DNA of 64,000 nucleotides, from NCBI RefSeq assembly GCF_003202695.1, contig NZ_QGLL01000006.1, positions 310,001 through 374,000 on the forward strand. Reading direction: 5' to 3'. Under the pieces are notes generated by a model. The model searched no databases, was not told the DNA's origin, and saw only the letters and a list, made by a program, of their open reading frames with translations. The position numbers and the translations under genes were made by a program. This DNA comes from Bifidobacterium asteroides (GTDB taxonomy: Bacteria; Actinomycetota; Actinomycetes; Actinomycetales; Bifidobacteriaceae). Shown one piece after another: positions 51,507 through 61,775 of this stretch (position 1 is the first letter of the stretch; each line of letters opens with the position of its first letter).

Positions 51507-53615
51507 TCACTTGCGCTTCTTCTTCTCGCGGATATGCACGGAGATCTGAATGGGCGTGCCCGCGAAGCCGAACTCCTCGCGCAGGCAGCGCTCCAAATAG
51601 CGGCGATAGCCGTGTTCCAGGAAGCCGGTGGCGAAGATCACGAAACGCGGCGGCCTGGTTGAGGCCTGGGTCGCGAAGAGAATCCTCGGCTGCTTGCCGC
51701 CTCGCAAGGGATGCGGGTGCGCGGCCTGAACCTTGCCCAGGAAGGAGTTGAGCTTGCCAGTCGGTATGCGCTTGTCCCATGATTCCAGAGCAGTGCGCAT
51801 GGCCTTGGCCAGCCGGTTGGTGTGCCAGCCGGTCTTGGCAGACAGGTTGACCCGCTCGGCCCAGGTGACCCGGTCGAATTCGGTCTGCCAGAGCCGCTCA
51901 AGACGCTGACGGCCGAAGTCGTCCAGCAGATCCCACTTGTTGAAGACCAGGACGATGGCCCGGCCCGCATCCACAGCCTGGCTCATGACCTTCAAGTCCT
52001 GGTCGGCGATGGGTTGGGAGGCATCGAAGAGGATCAGCGCCAGTTCCGAGCGTTCGATGGCCGCCTGGGTGCGCAGGCTGGAGTAGTACTCGGCACCCGA
52101 GATCTTGTGCAGGCGGCGCTTGATGCCGGCGGTGTCGATGAAGAGCCAATCCTCGCCGTCCACTTGGACCACCTCGTCGACCGGATCTCTGGTGGTGCCG
52201 GCCACATCGTGGACCACGGCCCGCTCCTCGTGGGCCAGCTGGTTGAGCAGGGAGGACTTGCCCACGTTGGGCCGGCCGACCAGGGCCACCCGACGCAGCC
52301 CCTTCGGGGTGAGGAATCCCGAGGTTTTCTCAGCCTTGCTGAGCTGTTCCAGCGCGGCATCCAGCAGGTCACCTATCCCCCGGCCGTGCATGGCGGAGAT
52401 GGCATAGGGTTCGCCCAGGCCCAGCTTCCAGAATTCGGAGGCGGTGTAGTCGGCCATCCGGTCATCCAGCTTGTTGACGGCCAGGACGACCGGCTTACCC
52501 GCGGCCCGCAGCATGGTGACGATCCGCTCGTCGCTGGCGGTCAGCCCCACCTGGCCATCCACGACCAGAATGACGGCATCAGCCAGGGATACGGCGACCT
52601 GTGCCTGGGAGGCGATGGCGGATTCGATGCCCTCCACATCGCTCTCCCAGCCCCCGGTGTCCACCAGCTTGAATTGGGTGCCGGCCCACTCGGCCTCGTA
52701 GCTGACGCGATCCCGAGTCACGCCTGGGGTGTCCTCGACCACGGCAGCGCGGCGTCCGAGAATCCTGTTGACCAGGGTGGACTTGCCCACGTTGGGCCTT
52801 CCCACCACGGCCAGCACGCCTACGGCTTTGGGGCCTTGATCCTGGTCATCTTGGTTCTCGGAGCCGCCCTCCAGCAGGGCACGGTCCTCCTCGTCCAGCT
52901 CATAGTCGTCCAGGTTGCGGGCGTACTGGTCGTAGGAGTCCTCCTCCATAGCCGAGGAGACCAGATCGATCAGGACCTGCAGGGTTTGCTCGAAGGTCAG
53001 ATCGGAGTTGTCCACGGTGGTCACCCCGTCAGCAGCGCTCATGAAGGAGGTGACCTTGGAATCCCGGGCATCCCGGGCAGCCAGATCCTCGGCGCCGGCT
53101 GACCCGGCCTGGGCCTGGCCGCTGCGGCGGGCCTGACGGACCTCCTCACGGGCTGTCAGCAGCACACGGACCTGGGCATCAGGGGCCACCACGGTGGTGA
53201 TGTCCCGTCCCTCGGCCACTACGCCGCGCTCCTGGTCGTCCATGATGGCCCGCTGAGCAGCGATCAGAACCCGTCGCACGGCTGGAATCGAAGAGACCAC
53301 AGAGACGTGCTCGGAGACCCTGGTAGAGCGTATCTCTTCATCCACATCACGGTCATCCAGGCTGACTCTGGGATGTTCAGGGTCCAGACCCATGACCAGG
53401 TGGCCCCCGGTGATGGAATCGGCCACGGCCTCGGTGATCGCCTTCTGGTCGGGCTGGTCTGCGTTCAGGTCTAGTCCGCGGTTCATGCACCAGAGGGTGA
53501 CCGCCCGGTACATGGCGCCCGTGTCCAGATAGGCCAGTCCGAAATGCTTGGCCAGGGCACGCGAGGTGGAGGACTTGCCCACTCCTGCAGGGCCATCGAT
53601 GGCGACAGTGATCAC
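51507..53615 (-). CDS. cmk-der: Fused cytidylate kinase / GTPase Der
   Basis: 702 residues joining two core enzymes. Residues 1-225 are cytidylate kinase: P-loop [28 protein letters not shown], and [15 protein letters not shown] charged, acidic linker (about 226-265) leads to Der: two GTPase domains with GRPNVGKST and [10 protein letters not shown] in the first, GRPNVGKSS and [12 protein letters not shown] in the second, NKLD/NKWD motifs, then a KH-like domain ([10 protein letters not shown]) and basic end REKKKRK. Cmk phosphorylates CMP; Der matures the 50S subunit. The stop of rluB overlaps its start by 4 bases. Confidence 0.95.
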   Translation of the reverse strand: MITVAIDGPAGVGKSSTSRALAKHFGLAYLDTGAMYRAVTLWCMNRGLDLNADQPDQKAITEAVADSITGGHLVMGLDPEHPRVSLDDRDVDEEIRSTRVSEHVSVVSSIPAVRRVLIAAQRAIMDDQERGVVAEGRDITTVVAPDAQVRVLLTAREEVRQARRSGQAQAGSAGAEDLAARDARDSKVTSFMSAADGVTTVDNSDLTFEQTLQVLIDLVSSAMEEDSYDQYARNLDDYELDEEDRALLEGGSENQDDQDQGPKAVGVLAVVGRPNVGKSTLVNRILGRRAAVVEDTPGVTRDRVSYEAEWAGTQFKLVDTGGWESDVEGIESAIASQAQVAVSLADAVILVVDGQVGLTASDERIVTMLRAAGKPVVLAVNKLDDRMADYTASEFWKLGLGEPYAISAMHGRGIGDLLDAALEQLSKAEKTSGFLTPKGLRRVALVGRPNVGKSSLLNQLAHEERAVVHDVAGTTRDPVDEVVQVDGEDWLFIDTAGIKRRLHKISGAEYYSSLRTQAAIERSELALILFDASQPIADQDLKVMSQAVDAGRAIVLVFNKWDLLDDFGRQRLERLWQTEFDRVTWAERVNLSAKTGWHTNRLAKAMRTALESWDKRIPTGKLNSFLGKVQAAHPHPLRGGKQPRILFATQASTRPPRFVIFATGFLEHGYRRYLERCLREEFGFAGTPIQISVHIREKKKRK

Positions 53616-54385
53616 AGTCCGACCTCCTTATCCAGTGCCTTGATCTCGGCGGCGGAGAGGACCCGGTAGGAGCCAGGACGAATCTCGCCCAGTCGGATGG
53701 GGCCGATCTGGGTGCGCACCAGCCGGGTCACCGGGTAGCCGATGGCGCCGAAGATGCGCCGGACTATCCGGTTCTTGCCCGAGTGCAGGACCACCTTGAC
53801 GATGGTGTGCTCACGGTTGTGGTCGATGATGGCGCAATGGTCCAAGCGAATCAGGCCGTCGTCCAACTCGACTCCCTGGGTGACCAGCCGTCGGCAGACG
53901 TTGCCGCCAATGTGGCCGCTGAGCGTGGCTATATAGGTCTTCTCCACCTCGTAGCGCGGGTGCATGACGTGCTGAGCCAGCTCCCCGTCGTCGGTCATGA
54001 GGATCAGGCCCTCGGAGTCATAGTCCAGCCTGCCCATGTGGAAGACTCGCTCGTAGCGGTCCCCGATGATGTCGCGCAGGGTGAACCGGCCCTTGGGGTC
54101 GTCCATGGTCGATAGGACCTTGCGGGGCTTGTTCAGGGCCAGTGTGACATGCTTGTCGTTCAGATGGATGCGGGATCCATCCACCCGGATCTGCTGGCGG
54201 GAGGGGTCCACCCGGCTGCCCAGCGTGGTGACTAGCTCGCCGTCGACCTCGACCCTGCCCTGGGTGATGATCTGCTCGCATTTGCGACGAGAGCCGAATC
54301 CGGCCTGGGCCAGCACCTTTTGGAGGCGGATGCCCTCCTCCCCTTGTTCGCGCGCTCTGATCGCCTGTGTGTATGGATGTGGCAT
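53612..54385 (-). CDS. rluB: 23S rRNA pseudouridine synthase RluB-like
   Basis: 257 residues. An S4 RNA-binding domain ([20 protein letters not shown]) precedes the RsuA/RluB/RluE catalytic domain with the aspartate in [40 protein letters not shown] is the conserved C-terminal segment. Modifies uridine in 23S or 16S rRNA; RluB is preferred to RsuA because actinobacterial members next to cmk-der are annotated so. GGGAG precedes ATG 54385. Confidence 0.9.
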   Translation of the reverse strand: MPHPYTQAIRAREQGEEGIRLQKVLAQAGFGSRRKCEQIITQGRVEVDGELVTTLGSRVDPSRQQIRVDGSRIHLNDKHVTLALNKPRKVLSTMDDPKGRFTLRDIIGDRYERVFHMGRLDYDSEGLILMTDDGELAQHVMHPRYEVEKTYIATLSGHIGGNVCRRLVTQGVELDDGLIRLDHCAIIDHNREHTIVKVVLHSGKNRIVRRIFGAIGYPVTRLVRTQIGPIRLGEIRPGSYRVLSAAEIKALDKEVGL

Positions 54386-54554
54386 CGTTCTCCCAACGTG
54401 GCCTGATAGATATGCAACGGATGACGTTCTGGTCGGCCGCAGCCGCCGAAAGGTCACATTATACTATATCGGAGCCTAGGGAAGTGTTGCTGGTATGGCC
54501 TAGGCTGGAAGCTGTTCTTGTTTATCGTCGTCGGAGGGATTGTAAAGGGGGAAC

Positions 54555-55766
54555 ATGACTATGGAAACAAACTCTGAGCCAGTTTTTGAGCAGGCCGACG
54601 GGCAGGTTGCCGGAAAGCCAGTCCGCAGGCAGATCAAGCCTCGTGATATTCGTTGGATTCGGGCAGCTGCAGAATTGGCGGGCACCTTCCTGATATGTGC
54701 GGTCATCTACTTGTCCTACAGCTTCGGCCAGCTGGTCATGGGTCAGCCCAGCGTAGTGCTGCCGGTTCTGGGAACCGCCTTGGCGTACCTGGTTGTGACA
54801 GCCGTGCTGGGCAGCGTCTCCGGTGGACACTTCAACCCTGCCGTGACCGTGGCCGCCATGTTCACCTCGCAGATCGGCATCGTGGACGGGCTGATCTACA
54901 TCGTCGCCCAGGTGATCGGCGCTATTGGTGCTGGTGCGCTCGCAGTGGCTCTTATTCCTGTCAGCAAGTCCTTCCCGGACAAGAACTGGCTCATGCTCTC
55001 GGTCAACGGTTTTTCAGAAGGTTCGCCCGCTGCAGCCGCCCTGCGCCAGCAGCACATCGACTTCGGGGCGCCTATGGCCATTGTAGTTGAGCTGATCGGT
55101 TGCATAATCGTGGTGGCTGCGGCCATCACCACCCTGCGCTCCGACGGCCGCGCCCGTCGCAACCATGCTCTCTATACCGGGTTGGCCTATGGCGTCGGCG
55201 TGCTGGTCACCTACCCCATCACCTGCTCGGGACTGAACCCAGCTCGCTCCACTGGCATCGCCATCTTCGCCCAGTCCAAGCACATGGCTGTCAGCCCGAT
55301 CTCCCAGCTCTGGCTCTTCTGGATCTGCCCCCTGCTGGCTGCCTCCTTGGTGGCCTTGGTCATCATCATGACCAGCATCGTCACCAACGATATGACTATG
55401 CATACCGTGGGCATCGCTATTGATGCTCAGCCAGATGCACAGCCGGGCGTAGAAGCGCAGGCTGACGCCTTTGCTGCCGTAGGTGTCCAGGCTCAGGATC
55501 AATCGGATCAAGCATCTTCTTCTTCGGTTCAAACTCCCGCTGCTGATGTTGCCGCCTCGGTTGCCCCTGTAGACAACACCGCTCAAACTGTCGATCTATC
55601 GGCTCTGCCCGATGACGATGCTGGCCAGCATGTAGACGCTGATAGAAATGCTGCTGCCCCTGCCGATGCAGGAACCATTCCAGATCTTCAGGCCGAGCCC
55701 GTTCACACTGCTCCCGAAAAAGAAGACGCTGACGATTCATCCACTGACAAGCCTACGGAAGGCTGA
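54555..55766 (+). CDS. Aquaporin / MIP-family channel with acidic tail
   Basis: 403 residues. Residues about 35-285 form the MIP channel: six helices plus two half-helix loops, HFNPAVTV (first NPA) and GLNPARST (second NPA), with an Arg after the second NPA. Loop C to E composition cannot separate water from glycerol transport by eye. Unusually, about 115 residues follow the last helix, rich in Ala, Asp, Glu, Gln and Pro (VQAQDQSDQASSSS, PDDDAGQHVDADRN), probably disordered and cytoplasmic. AGGGGGAAC precedes the ATG. Convergent with the next gene (15-base gap). Confidence 0.9.
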   Translation: MTMETNSEPVFEQADGQVAGKPVRRQIKPRDIRWIRAAAELAGTFLICAVIYLSYSFGQLVMGQPSVVLPVLGTALAYLVVTAVLGSVSGGHFNPAVTVAAMFTSQIGIVDGLIYIVAQVIGAIGAGALAVALIPVSKSFPDKNWLMLSVNGFSEGSPAAAALRQQHIDFGAPMAIVVELIGCIIVVAAAITTLRSDGRARRNHALYTGLAYGVGVLVTYPITCSGLNPARSTGIAIFAQSKHMAVSPISQLWLFWICPLLAASLVALVIIMTSIVTNDMTMHTVGIAIDAQPDAQPGVEAQADAFAAVGVQAQDQSDQASSSSVQTPAADVAASVAPVDNTAQTVDLSALPDDDAGQHVDADRNAAAPADAGTIPDLQAEPVHTAPEKEDADDSSTDKPTEG

Positions 55767-55781
55767 GTAGTCTGGCCGGAG

Positions 55782-56159
55782 TCACAGCATCAGCTGAATG
55801 CTGGTATAGGTGACCAGAAGGCCAATGCCCAGGCTGATGCTGATGAAGGTATCGAAGGGCACTGACCGTACTTTCCAGGGACTACGATCCTTAAGAATCA
55901 GACGCAGGGCACCGCACGCCAGGGCTGCGATGGACACCAGTCCAGTCGCGGCCCAGGTGTATCCGCAGAAGGCAACAAGCGCGGCGATCAGCACCACCAT
56001 AAAGATGATGCCTTCGCAGATAGGACGACCCTCATGAGCCTCTGAGACGAAGGGATGGCCTTGACCGGATATCTTGGGGGGCTGTGGAGGCTCGCAGGCA
56101 GAATTCGAAGTGTCGGAATCAGGTTTGTCCTGGCTAACGGCCTTATCTGTGCCAGCCAT
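55782..56159 (-). CDS. DUF3017-like small membrane protein
   Basis: 125 residues: a polar N-terminus of about 45 residues, then three hydrophobic segments (GIIFMVVLIAALVAFCGYTW, GLVSIAALACGALRLIL, TFISISLGIGLLVTYTSIQL) with LKDRSPWKVRSVPFDTF between the last two. The last part matches the actinobacterial DUF3017 pattern (RLxLPxRxxGxLxVRxRxxDxx). Function unknown. Start ATG 56159 has AGGTGGGGAG upstream; a TTG at 56183 is less likely. Confidence 0.65.
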   Translation of the reverse strand: MAGTDKAVSQDKPDSDTSNSACEPPQPPKISGQGHPFVSEAHEGRPICEGIIFMVVLIAALVAFCGYTWAATGLVSIAALACGALRLILKDRSPWKVRSVPFDTFISISLGIGLLVTYTSIQLML

Positions 56160-56246
56160 ACTCCCCACCTTTTGCATACCCAATGACCTCCATCTGCCAC
56201 TGCACTCGCGCTGCCGGTTCGAGCCTACCAGTGCTGCTGGCGTAAT

Positions 56247-56290
56247 GCGACTGTGCCGTCATCGCCCTTGGACGATGACGGCACAGTCGC
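56247..56290. terminator. Perfect 18-bp hairpin between two minus-strand genes
   Basis: GCGACTGTGCCGTCATCG and CGATGACGGCACAGTCGC pair perfectly around the 8-base loop CCCTTGGA. It lies 30 bases beyond the aldehyde dehydrogenase stop and upstream of the DUF3017-like gene. A very stable stem; the plus strand continues TATTTC, the minus strand has no T-run. Confidence 0.7.
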
Positions 56291-56319
56291 TATTTCAACA
56301 AGGAGTCGCAGCAGTCTGA

Positions 56320-57693
56320 TCAGTTGCTGTGATCGAAGATCAGATGCTCATTGGCGAAGGTGTCGAAGCCCAGGCTGTAGAGCTCGCGGCCATAGCCTGA
56401 GTTCTTGACACCGCCGAAGGGCAGTTCGGGCATGGTCACCCATCCGCCGTTGATGAAGGTCATGCCGGTCTCGATGCGACGGGCCAGGGCATCCGCATGG
56501 TCGGCGTCCTGGGAGAAAACCACGCCGCCCAGACCATAGCTGGAGTCATTGGCTAGCTCAATGGCCTCATCTTCGTTAACCACCTTGTAAATGGATGCCA
56601 CGGGACCGAACATCTCCTGGTTGTAGGCAGGGTTGTCGCGGTCGATGTCCGTCAGAATCGTCGGGGTGAAGAAGGCCCCTGGCGAATCGTAGGGCCTGTT
56701 GCCGTAAGCGACTTTGGCTCCCGCAGCCACAGCCTGTTCGACCTGCTTGGCCAGGTTGTCACGGGCGGAGACCATGCACATGGGGGCCAGCGTGGTGTGG
56801 GGATTGTTGGGATCGCCTAGAACCGTATGCGAGAAGGCATCGACCATGAGCGAGACGAAATCGTCGTATTGATCTTCCATGACGATGAAGCGCTTGGAGG
56901 AGGTGCAGACCTGGCCAGCGTTCATCAGCCTGGCACCTGGGGCCACCTTCTTTAGGAGATCCCAATCAGCATCATCCAGGATGATGAATACGTCGTTGCC
57001 GCCCAGCTCCATGGAGGACTTCTTCAGATTGGCTCCTGCCGACTTGGCTACAGAGGCTCCGCCGCGCTCCGATCCCGTCAGGGCCACGCCTGAGACGCGG
57101 GGATCGGCGATGGCGCGATCGACCTGGTCATAGTTGACGAAGAGATTGGTCAGGCTCCCCTCAGGGGCTCCTGCCTTGATCACGGTGTCCTGGAAGGCTA
57201 CAGCCGAGCCTGGCACGTTGGATGCGTGCTTAAGGATCATGGGGTTGCCCAGAATGAAGTTGGGGGCGAACACGCGCATGATCTGGTAGTAGGGGAAATT
57301 CCAGGGCTCCACCATGAACACGATGCCCGTGGCTTGCTTGATGTAGTAGGCCTTGCCAGCGGGGTTGTCCAAGGGAACGGGAGCCAGCAGCTCCTCGGCA
57401 TGGTCCGCGAAGTAGTCAGCGATATTCGCGCACAGCTCTACCTCGGCGAGAGCCTCGCCCGCCAGCTTGCCCATGTCTCTGGTCAGGTTGGCTGCCAGGG
57501 CCTCTTCATCCTGACGGAAGAGCCTGGCCACCTGACGCAGCTGTGCGGGACGGTCACCAGCTCCCTTCTGCTTGCGCCAGGTCTTGTAGAGGTCATTGCC
57601 ACAGGCCAGGGCATTCTCCAGGTCCTCGTCAGTGGCATCCGGGTAAGTTTTGACCAATTCATTAGTGTAGGGATTTACAGTCTGGTAGGTCAC
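56320..57693 (-). CDS. NAD(P)-dependent aldehyde dehydrogenase, succinate-semialdehyde type
   Basis: 457 residues, ALDH superfamily: VEPWNFPYYQIMR, Glu in SSMELGGNDVFI, catalytic Cys in NAGQVCTSSKRFIV, and MFGPVASIYKV. The NPYTNELVKTYPDATDED opening matches YneI/GabD-like succinate-semialdehyde dehydrogenases. Cofactor choice is undecided. It may oxidise succinate semialdehyde, whose product meets the succinyl-CoA synthetase at 60852-62986, or detoxify other aldehydes. AGGAGAT lies before the ATG. Confidence 0.88.
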   Translation of the reverse strand: MTYQTVNPYTNELVKTYPDATDEDLENALACGNDLYKTWRKQKGAGDRPAQLRQVARLFRQDEEALAANLTRDMGKLAGEALAEVELCANIADYFADHAEELLAPVPLDNPAGKAYYIKQATGIVFMVEPWNFPYYQIMRVFAPNFILGNPMILKHASNVPGSAVAFQDTVIKAGAPEGSLTNLFVNYDQVDRAIADPRVSGVALTGSERGGASVAKSAGANLKKSSMELGGNDVFIILDDADWDLLKKVAPGARLMNAGQVCTSSKRFIVMEDQYDDFVSLMVDAFSHTVLGDPNNPHTTLAPMCMVSARDNLAKQVEQAVAAGAKVAYGNRPYDSPGAFFTPTILTDIDRDNPAYNQEMFGPVASIYKVVNEDEAIELANDSSYGLGGVVFSQDADHADALARRIETGMTFINGGWVTMPELPFGGVKNSGYGRELYSLGFDTFANEHLIFDHSN

Positions 57694-57824
57694 TATATCT
57701 CCTTAGATTCGTTGACTTCCAGCCAGCGTCTTCGCTGTGTAGTTCATACAGCATAACACCGGTTGATAGCACACGGTCAAGAATCTTTTACCAGGACGTC
57801 ATCCGGCCGCAAGACCCGGATTCG

Positions 57825-59426
57825 TCAGTGGAAGAAATGGCGGGTCCCGGTCAGATACATGGTCAGATTGGCTTCCTGAGCAGCCTTGATGACCTCGGGG
57901 TCACGGATGGATCCTCCCGGCTGCACCACTGCCCTGATACCAGCCTGGATCAGATACTCCAGCCCGTCTGCGAAGGGGAAGAAGGCGTCGGATGCAGCCA
58001 CTGAACCTTTGGCACGGTTGCGGCCCTCGTCCAGGGTGTTGGCCCGCTCGACTGCCAGATGACTGGAGTCCACCCTGTTGACCTGGCCCATGCCGATGCC
58101 CACAGTGGCTCCTTGATTGGCCAGAAGCACGGCGTTGGACTTGACGGAGCGGATGGCTCGCCAGGCGAAGGTCAGATCATCCATGGTCGCCTGGTCAGCG
58201 GGGTTGCCTGAGACCAGCTGCCAGGTGGAGGGATTGTCTCCCGGGGCATCGATCAGGTCGGGCGTCTGCACCAGGGTTCCCCCGTCGATGGGACGGATGA
58301 CTGGGCGTTGACGCGGACGGCGTTCCACAGACAGAATGCGCAGGTTCTTCTTGGTTCTCAGCAGGTTCAGGGCCTCGGGCTCATAGCCTGGCGCCACGAT
58401 CACCTCGGTGAAGACCGGCTTGATCTGCTGGGCCATGGCCACGGTGACCGTGCGGTTGGCGGCGATGACCCCGCCATAGGCGCTCATGGGATCGCATGCG
58501 TGTGCACGGCGATGGGCCTGTGCGATGTCCTCACCCACGGCCAGACCGCAAGGGTTGGAGTGCTTGACTACGGCAACTGCGGGCAGGTCGGGAAAATCCC
58601 AGACCGAGCGCCAGGCGGCGTCCGCGTCCACATAGTTGTTGTAGCTCATTTCCTTGGCCCCGCCCAGATGCCTTGCTGCGGCGAAGCCGTCCCGGTCCAG
58701 CGGGTCCAGGTAGAGAGCGGCCTTCTGGTGGGGATTTTCCCCATAGCGCAGCTTGTTGGCCAGACGCCATGTGCGAGTAAGCATCTGGGTCGGACCTTGA
58801 TCTTCGGCCTTATCCTGCTTGTCGTCAACCCAGGTACGTGCTGTCCACTCAGCTATGGCCGCGTCATAGGAAGCAGTCAGGGCGAAGGCTTTCGCAGCCA
58901 GACGTCCGCGTTCGGCCTGGCTGAAACCGGCGCCAGAGGCGATCCGCTCGGCAGCCAGGGCGTAGTCGGCTGGATCCGTGACCACGGCTACGCTGGCATG
59001 GTTCTTGGCAGCGGCTCGGATCATGGCAGGACCACCGATGTCGATGCGCTCCAGGCACTGGCCCGCATCGGCCCCCTCAAGGACAGTCTGTTCGAAAGGA
59101 TAGAGATTGACCACCAGCAGGTCGAAGGGGGCTATGCCCAGATCCTTGAGTTGCTGGGCATGATCAGGGTTGGTCATGTCGGCGAGCAGCCCGGCGTGGA
59201 TGTGCGGATCCAGGGTTTTGACCCGGCCATCTAGGCTCTCGGGAAAACCGGTGACCTCTTCCACTGGGGTGACCTGGACGCCCAGGTCCTGCAGCTTCTT
59301 TGCGGTGCTGCCAGTGGAGACGACCTCGGTGCCTGCCTGACGGAAGGCCGATGCCAGGGCCTCAAGCCCCTGCTTGTGGTAGACCGAGACCAGCGCTCGG
59401 TTAATGGTTCGATTCGTGGTGACCAT
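57825..59426 (-). CDS. purH: Bifunctional AICAR transformylase / IMP cyclohydrolase PurH
   Basis: 533 residues, last two steps of purine synthesis. N-terminal IMP cyclohydrolase domain ([36 protein letters not shown]), C-terminal AICAR transformylase ([28 protein letters not shown] with the catalytic Lys-His, [20 protein letters not shown]). I chose ATG 59426 with AGGAGTTTCC upstream; the open frame to 59618 has no PurH sequence. A PerM-like gene precedes it as in mycobacteria (perM-purN-purH), but purN is missing here. Confidence 0.95.
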   Translation of the reverse strand: MVTTNRTINRALVSVYHKQGLEALASAFRQAGTEVVSTGSTAKKLQDLGVQVTPVEEVTGFPESLDGRVKTLDPHIHAGLLADMTNPDHAQQLKDLGIAPFDLLVVNLYPFEQTVLEGADAGQCLERIDIGGPAMIRAAAKNHASVAVVTDPADYALAAERIASGAGFSQAERGRLAAKAFALTASYDAAIAEWTARTWVDDKQDKAEDQGPTQMLTRTWRLANKLRYGENPHQKAALYLDPLDRDGFAAARHLGGAKEMSYNNYVDADAAWRSVWDFPDLPAVAVVKHSNPCGLAVGEDIAQAHRRAHACDPMSAYGGVIAANRTVTVAMAQQIKPVFTEVIVAPGYEPEALNLLRTKKNLRILSVERRPRQRPVIRPIDGGTLVQTPDLIDAPGDNPSTWQLVSGNPADQATMDDLTFAWRAIRSVKSNAVLLANQGATVGIGMGQVNRVDSSHLAVERANTLDEGRNRAKGSVAASDAFFPFADGLEYLIQAGIRAVVQPGGSIRDPEVIKAAQEANLTMYLTGTRHFFH

Positions 59427-59478
59427 GGAAACTCCTACTCCTTTGCTTGAATGCCGAGGCGCCCTGCCATCCTCGGAT

Positions 59479-60855
59479 CTACTTGCCTGGTCTGCGGGTG
59501 GACGAGACCTGTCGTGGTGTGTCTGGCCGGTCGGTTGCCTTGGGTTCCTTTCCCTCCTGACCGCGTGATTGATTTTGCTGTTCCTTGTTATCCGCATTGG
59601 CAGAAGTCTTTTTGGCATCCGCTTGGCGTATATAGGCGATCAGGGCGTCCTTTATGCTTATCAGGGCAGCGATGATGAGGGCCAACAGCCATACGCTTAG
59701 CAGGCCGACCCCCAGAGAGGTTCCGATCATGCGCAGAGAGGAGGCTACGGGCACTCCTACCCCGGCCAGCCGCTGCTGGCCAAGAGCCCCGTTGGAGAGT
59801 TGGAAAAGCAGAGCCAGACCAATCACGGTGACCAACCAGGTCATGGCCATGGCCAGTGTTGATGTAAGGAAGCAGACTGCGGTATCAAGGGACTTCAGTC
59901 CTGCTTGGCGCACAACATCGTGGATTCTGACTCCCCATGGTCCGGTGAGCAGCAGAATGCCAGCAACCACTCCAGCCAGCAGAGGCAGATTGAGCAGGAG
60001 CAGACGAACCTCTTGCCGGGAGACCGGCTCTGGGAAGAGTCCAAAGAGGGGCAGCGACGGCAGACTTGAGGCGTGGCCGGACCAGAGGGTGAAGGTCGCC
60101 AGCTGGCCGATGGTAAAACCGTCTCCGAAGAGCCAGGAGGCAGCCCAGATGATCAGATTGGGCAGCCAAGCCATGGAAGCCAAACTGGTCGTTACAGCCG
60201 AGGCGGCGCCCATACGCGTCAGTTTGAACAGGCGGCCTACGTCTCCGTGGTAGACAATGATCCAGACGATCAGGGTGATTAGGCCAGCGACCAGCATGGC
60301 AGCCAAGAGCATCAAACCCGTTGTGAGGCCAAGCCGAATGGTTCTGCGGGCTTGGACCGGCAAGGCCTCTTTGAAGCGTTTGGCGAAGGTCTGACGGAAT
60401 GGCTCGGAGCGCACCCAGGCCCAGCCGTAGCCCAACAGGAAGACCAGGCTGGTCCGCAAAAGAATAACCAGGGTGGTATCAATCTGGATGGTCTGGCTGC
60501 CCTGCATGAGGATGAGGCTGAACAACGTCCAAACGACAAGGCCGACGAAGCAGCCGCCGACGGACATGCCTAGTCGACCGACTAGTGAGCGGATTATCCA
60601 AATCAGCAGACCGGTCAGCAACAGGGGGATGACGGTCAGGGTCAGAGCCCCAGCGGTGAACCCGCAGCCCTGGGTGAGCAGGGTGATGGTTTCCGTTAGG
60701 GCCACGGTGGCCATCGACAGGGAAGGGCCGCCTTCCTCGATGGAGATGATGAGCAAGAGCAGGGCCATGCAGGCGCCGAGAGCGACGGTGTAGATAAGCA
60801 TGGCCAGAAAGGCCTCGAGAGCCCCCCGGAGCCATGCTTTCACCCTGTCGGTCAT
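59479..60855 (-). CDS. Multi-pass membrane protein, PerM/DUF6350-like
   Basis: 458 residues with about ten transmembrane segments ([60 protein letters not shown]) and a charged, Gln/Lys-rich cytoplasmic tail of about 45 residues ending in RPGK. No catalytic motif. Its location between sucD and purH is that of Rv0955 (PerM), which in Mycobacterium tuberculosis supports cell division under stress. The assignment rests on position and topology. Start overlaps the sucD stop by 4 bases. Confidence 0.75.
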   Translation of the reverse strand: MTDRVKAWLRGALEAFLAMLIYTVALGACMALLLLIISIEEGGPSLSMATVALTETITLLTQGCGFTAGALTLTVIPLLLTGLLIWIIRSLVGRLGMSVGGCFVGLVVWTLFSLILMQGSQTIQIDTTLVILLRTSLVFLLGYGWAWVRSEPFRQTFAKRFKEALPVQARRTIRLGLTTGLMLLAAMLVAGLITLIVWIIVYHGDVGRLFKLTRMGAASAVTTSLASMAWLPNLIIWAASWLFGDGFTIGQLATFTLWSGHASSLPSLPLFGLFPEPVSRQEVRLLLLNLPLLAGVVAGILLLTGPWGVRIHDVVRQAGLKSLDTAVCFLTSTLAMAMTWLVTVIGLALLFQLSNGALGQQRLAGVGVPVASSLRMIGTSLGVGLLSVWLLALIIAALISIKDALIAYIRQADAKKTSANADNKEQQNQSRGQEGKEPKATDRPDTPRQVSSTRRPGK

Positions 60856-61775
60856 ATGATGGCATGCTCCCGTAGCAGGTCGCGGGTCAGCTGGGCGGTC
60901 TCGCCGGGCGTGGTGCCTACTTTGATGCCGACGGACTCCAGCACTTCCTTTTTGTCTGCTGCTGTGCCCTTGCCTCCCGAGATGATAGCTCCGGCGTGAC
61001 CCATCTGTTTGCCCTCAGGAGCGGTGAAGCCGGCAATGTAGGCCACGATGGGCTTGGTCATGTGGGTGGAGGCCCAGTGGGCAGCCTCCTGCTCAGCTGA
61101 GCCGCCAATCTCGCCGATCATGACGCAGGCCTTGGTTTCAGGATCGCGGTTGAAGGCCTGAAGCGCCTCTAGCATGGTGGTGCCCACAATGGGATCGCCG
61201 CCGACGCCCAGGCAGGCAGTGAAGCCAATGTGGGCCAGCTCCCCCATGAGCTGATAGGTCAGGGTGCCGGACTTGGAGACCAGTCCCAGAGGGCCGCGAC
61301 CGGCGATGCCCTGCGGAATGATGCCCAAGTCTACGCCAACACCGTTGGGCCGGTCGGACATGGTCATCAGTCCTGGGCAGTTGGGGCCGACGATGCGGCA
61401 GCCGCGTTCCCTGGCAAGGGCCACGCAGTAAGCGGTATCGGCCACAGGAATTCCCTCGGTAATGACTACGATCAAGGTGATGCCGGCTTCGATGGCCTCG
61501 ACCATGGCATCCTTGGCGAATCTAGGCGGAACGAAGACCACGGAAGTGCTGGCCCCGGTCGCCTGTCGGGCTGCCGAACAATCAGCGTATACAGGCACAT
61601 GACGAGTCTGGCCGTCCGGATCATCGAAGTTGATTGTCATACCGGCCTTGCGGGAGTTGACTCCGGCCAGAATATTGGTGCCTGCCACCATCATGCGGGC
61701 TGTATGGACCATGCCCTGATGACCGGTCATGCCCTGGACCATGACGGGGGCGCCGTCTTCAATGAAGAGGGTCAT
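60852..61775 (-). CDS. sucD: Succinyl-CoA synthetase alpha subunit
   Basis: 307 residues. CoA-binding Rossmann domain with GMTGHQGMVH and GVNSRKAG; then the ligase domain with IVGPNCPGLMT, the GDPIVGTTMLEAL loop, and IAGFTAPEGKQMGHAGAIIS with the phosphohistidine. With SucB/SucC it makes ATP (or GTP) from succinyl-CoA. Bifidobacteria lack a complete TCA cycle, so it may run in reverse to supply succinyl-CoA for biosynthesis (inference). ATGA overlaps with both neighbours. Confidence 0.95.
   Translation of the reverse strand: MTLFIEDGAPVMVQGMTGHQGMVHTARMMVAGTNILAGVNSRKAGMTINFDDPDGQTRHVPVYADCSAARQATGASTSVVFVPPRFAKDAMVEAIEAGITLIVVITEGIPVADTAYCVALARERGCRIVGPNCPGLMTMSDRPNGVGVDLGIIPQGIAGRGPLGLVSKSGTLTYQLMGELAHIGFTACLGVGGDPIVGTTMLEALQAFNRDPETKACVMIGEIGGSAEQEAAHWASTHMTKPIVAYIAGFTAPEGKQMGHAGAIISGGKGTAADKKEVLESVGIKVGTTPGETAQLTRDLLREHAII

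Noticed and set aside
51822-53102. 426-codon plus-strand open frame opposite cmk-der
   Set aside because: Its length comes from codon bias of Der on the other strand; it has no motif or start signal.
58308-59234. 308-codon plus-strand open frame opposite purH
   Set aside because: Shadow of PurH; no coding features.
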